Virus record (IMG/VR): IMGVR_UViG_3300025717_000004
Location: 1-30,010 of that record
Source: a virus
Strand: one strand, 5' to 3'
DNA: 30,010 bases
Shown: positions 28,334 through 30,010 of the stretch, one piece after another
How the letters are laid out: the number at the start of each line of letters is the position of its first letter
How positions within the stretch are numbered: position 1 is the first letter of the stretch
The notes under the pieces: model-generated
The model's database searches: none
Told to the model about the DNA's origin: nothing
Seen by the model: only the letters and a program-made list of their open reading frames with translations
Position numbers and translations under genes: made by a program

Positions 28334-29644
28334 ATGGAAAACATCAAGATCATCAACCCATACGAAGACTATGAAGTGCCTCAGATGGAGCAGGCAGACG
28401 GTGTCTATGGCAACGACCTACTCGGCCGTGTGCAGTCTTTGCAGGTAGGTTTCGGCACGAAAGTGCTCAGGATCGACCGGGATGGTTTGTGGATGGGCTC
28501 GGAAGACTTTGCGACCGCGCCATTTAGTGTGGACATGGATGGAAATATGTCCGCAACGAGCCTCGATCTTTCAGATTACTTGCAGGTTGGTGAGGCGCTA
28601 GACGACCTGCAAGGTGACATTTTCGATCTGTCAGACATCAACGACGACCTCGGCACCATTGTGGCTGGAACGCTTGTTGGTTTAACAGTGATTGGCGGTA
28701 CCATCAAGACATCAAACTCAGGGGAACGTGTTGAAATGAATGGCAGCACTAACACTTTGCGGATTATTGACTCAGGTGGAACCGTGCGCGCAGAAAGTTA
28801 CAGCAACGGCATTCAGTACAGAAACAGCAGTGGAAGTGTCGCTGGGCGCACCTTTGTCGAGCCATCACTCGGTTATTTTGCTATACAAGGAGTGAACAAT
28901 GATGTGCTCATACAAGCAAACGACGATATTACGTTTGCGCCGGGTGGAGGCGGCATTACAGCGTACATAGACGGCGGCACAAAAGACTTTTTTGTGACCA
29001 GTGGAGACTTGCGCGTTACAAGAGATATTTTTTGTGACGACATCTTTGGAGACAACATAGAGTGCGACATCATTGACTGCGACCAAGTGGGCGGCGCTGC
29101 CGGATCGTTTACGTTTACCGGGAGCGCTATATGGGTTGACGAGGAAATCAGCCCGACATCAGACAATGTCCACGACCTCGGCGATCCCGGTGAGTGGTGG
29201 AACGACTTATACGCAACAGACATCAACTACGACAATCTCGTGCTGGGCTCTGATCGGCGCCTCAAGAAGAACATTGCCGACTCACAGTACGGACTCACAC
29301 AGATTAAGGCGCTCAGGCCGGTCACGTACAACTACAAAATGCGGGACACGGATGAGACAACACCACGTATGCAGCGTCTCAAGGCAGCAAAGCCGGAGCG
29401 GTATCAAAAACTGCTAGAACGTGCAACGCGAAACAAGGCAGAAAAGCGGCAGGTGCAACACCTCGGACTCATTGCACAGGATGTGGCAAGTGTTATGCCG
29501 GAGCTTGTGCATGTGCGAAAAGACGGCATGCTCGGACTGCGATCGACAGAAATCATCCCGGTGCTAGTGCGTGCGGTGCAGGAGCTTAGCGATCGCGTTG
29601 ACGCATTAGAAAATAAATCAACAAAACATGAACGAAAAACCTAG
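28334..29644 (+). CDS. Tail fibre/spike with S74 intramolecular chaperone
   Basis: 436 aa. The N-terminal and middle parts are beta-rich (LQVGFGTKVLRIDRDGLWMGSEDF, GTIKTSNSGERVEMNGSTNTLRI, DITFAPGGGGITAYIDGGTKDFFV), with HDLGDPGEWWNDLYATDINYD before the chaperone. The C-terminal domain is peptidase S74: SDRRLKKNI starts at Ser306, with Lys311 five residues on as in the Ser-Lys dyad that cuts itself off, then ALRPVTYNYK, HLGLIAQDVASVMPELV, STEIIPVLVRAVQEL and a final coiled coil. The fibre trimerises with this domain, which is then released. It is the receptor-binding candidate. Confidence 0.93.
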   Translation: MENIKIINPYEDYEVPQMEQADGVYGNDLLGRVQSLQVGFGTKVLRIDRDGLWMGSEDFATAPFSVDMDGNMSATSLDLSDYLQVGEALDDLQGDIFDLSDINDDLGTIVAGTLVGLTVIGGTIKTSNSGERVEMNGSTNTLRIIDSGGTVRAESYSNGIQYRNSSGSVAGRTFVEPSLGYFAIQGVNNDVLIQANDDITFAPGGGGITAYIDGGTKDFFVTSGDLRVTRDIFCDDIFGDNIECDIIDCDQVGGAAGSFTFTGSAIWVDEEISPTSDNVHDLGDPGEWWNDLYATDINYDNLVLGSDRRLKKNIADSQYGLTQIKALRPVTYNYKMRDTDETTPRMQRLKAAKPERYQKLLERATRNKAEKRQVQHLGLIAQDVASVMPELVHVRKDGMLGLRSTEIIPVLVRAVQELSDRVDALENKSTKHERKT

Positions 29645-29870
29645 AACACCACAAGAGCGGGTGGCGGCTCATGAGGAAACAGTGATCACATCCTTGAAAG
29701 AGAACGGCCTAGAAATGGTGCTCATGGTTGCATTCCCGGGGCACAAGAAGCCACCAATACTCGGGAGGCTTGGTGTGTGGCTTTGCAATGCGTATGGGGG
29801 TAACATCGCTATCAGGTATCGCGTGGTCAATGGTAGTATTACAAGTAACCGGAGCAAAACTCGCCAGTAA
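29628..29870 (+). CDS. Unknown 80-aa protein
   Basis: It overlaps the tail fibre gene by 17 bases. The product starts basic and polar (MNEKPRTPQERVAAHEETVIT), then ENGLEMVLMVAFPGHKKPPILGRLGVWLCNAYGGNIAIRYRVVNG, with a moderately hydrophobic middle that is not a clear TM segment. No family recognised. It may be a fibre accessory protein by position. Confidence 0.6.
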   Translation: MNEKPRTPQERVAAHEETVITSLKENGLEMVLMVAFPGHKKPPILGRLGVWLCNAYGGNIAIRYRVVNGSITSNRSKTRQ

Positions 29871-29872
29871 CT

Positions 29873-30010
29873 ATGGCTCAAAAACTCAACACAGACACGT
29901 CCGTTGTGGACTACCTAAAGAGCACCGGCTCAGACTCATCGTTCGAGGCGCGCGGGAAACTCGCCGTGGAGAAGGGTATTGTCAAAAACAGCGCGGAATA
30001 CTACGGAACC
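29873..30010 (+). CDS. Start of a probable large virion protein (3' partial)
   Basis: ATG 29873 opens two bases after the previous stop and the frame stays open to the window end (46 codons). The text TSVVDYLKSTGSDSSFEARGKLAVEKGIVKNSAEYYGT resembles a short helical motif (S-VDYL...G-DSSF-x-R-x-x-LA...GI) that I recall from the N-terminus of phage or envelope proteins with wall-binding parts. The domain identity is uncertain, and the rest is outside the window. Confidence 0.6.
   Translation, partial: MAQKLNTDTSVVDYLKSTGSDSSFEARGKLAVEKGIVKNSAEYYGT

Overview
The window is about 30 kb of a tailed double-stranded DNA bacteriophage. It holds a small and a large terminase subunit, a portal, a probable scaffold, an N4-gp56-type major capsid protein, head-tail adaptor proteins, an S74-type tail fibre and a lysis cassette. 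Nearly every gene reads on the + strand, with short gaps or ATGA-type overlaps. There is no tape measure, sheath or tail tube, and the left edge enters the end of a large polyvalent (LPD38-like) virion protein. This suggests a short-tailed (podovirus-like) particle. The right edge enters the start of another probable virion protein, so the two ends may be neighbours in a circular or permuted genome. No integrase, DNA polymerase, primase or tRNA gene is seen. Stops of all three kinds are used, so the code looks standard. The host cannot be named. Few genes have a Shine-Dalgarno sequence, and several sigma70-like -10 boxes end only 6-8 bases before an ATG, which points to a host that translates leaderless or SD-less messages.

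Layout. 1-4.3 kb: C-terminus of the polyvalent protein, then lysis genes (secreted transglycosylase, three-TM holin, T7-lysozyme-like amidase). 4.3-5.4 kb: three small Cys-rich zinc-finger-like genes, a 66-aa gene and two structured intergenic segments. 5.4-6.3 kb: the only confident minus-strand gene, a PD-(D/E)XK nuclease with zinc fingers, facing a divergent promoter region. 6.3-12.3 kb: early/replication genes, including a RecT-like annealing protein, a fusion of a RecB/Cas4-like nuclease to an FtsK-type DNA translocase, a replisome-organiser-like protein, and a small gene that seems to need a -1 frameshift. 12.4-15.8 kb: small terminase, small unknowns, a peptide deformylase and the large terminase. 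15.8-16.6 kb: a gap holding two consecutive apparent small-RNA transcription units, each with its own promoter, folded body and terminator. 16.6-30 kb: endonuclease VII-like gene, portal, scaffold (behind a possible pseudoknot leader), capsid, adaptors, minor virion proteins, an HNH-AP2 homing endonuclease, LamG protein, propeller-like protein, tail fibre and the start of the next gene.

How it may work. The annealing protein and the nuclease-translocase fusion could form a recombination or end-processing module, and the organiser-like protein would recruit host replication. Several promoters carry a GC-rich GAGC/GCTCG element between or near -35 and -10, best seen as a 13-bp palindrome in the 6.3-kb promoter, which suggests a shared regulator not encoded here. 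The strongest candidates for undescribed biology are the nuclease-FtsK fusion, the tandem small RNAs, the pseudoknot-type leader before the scaffold gene and the frameshifted small gene.
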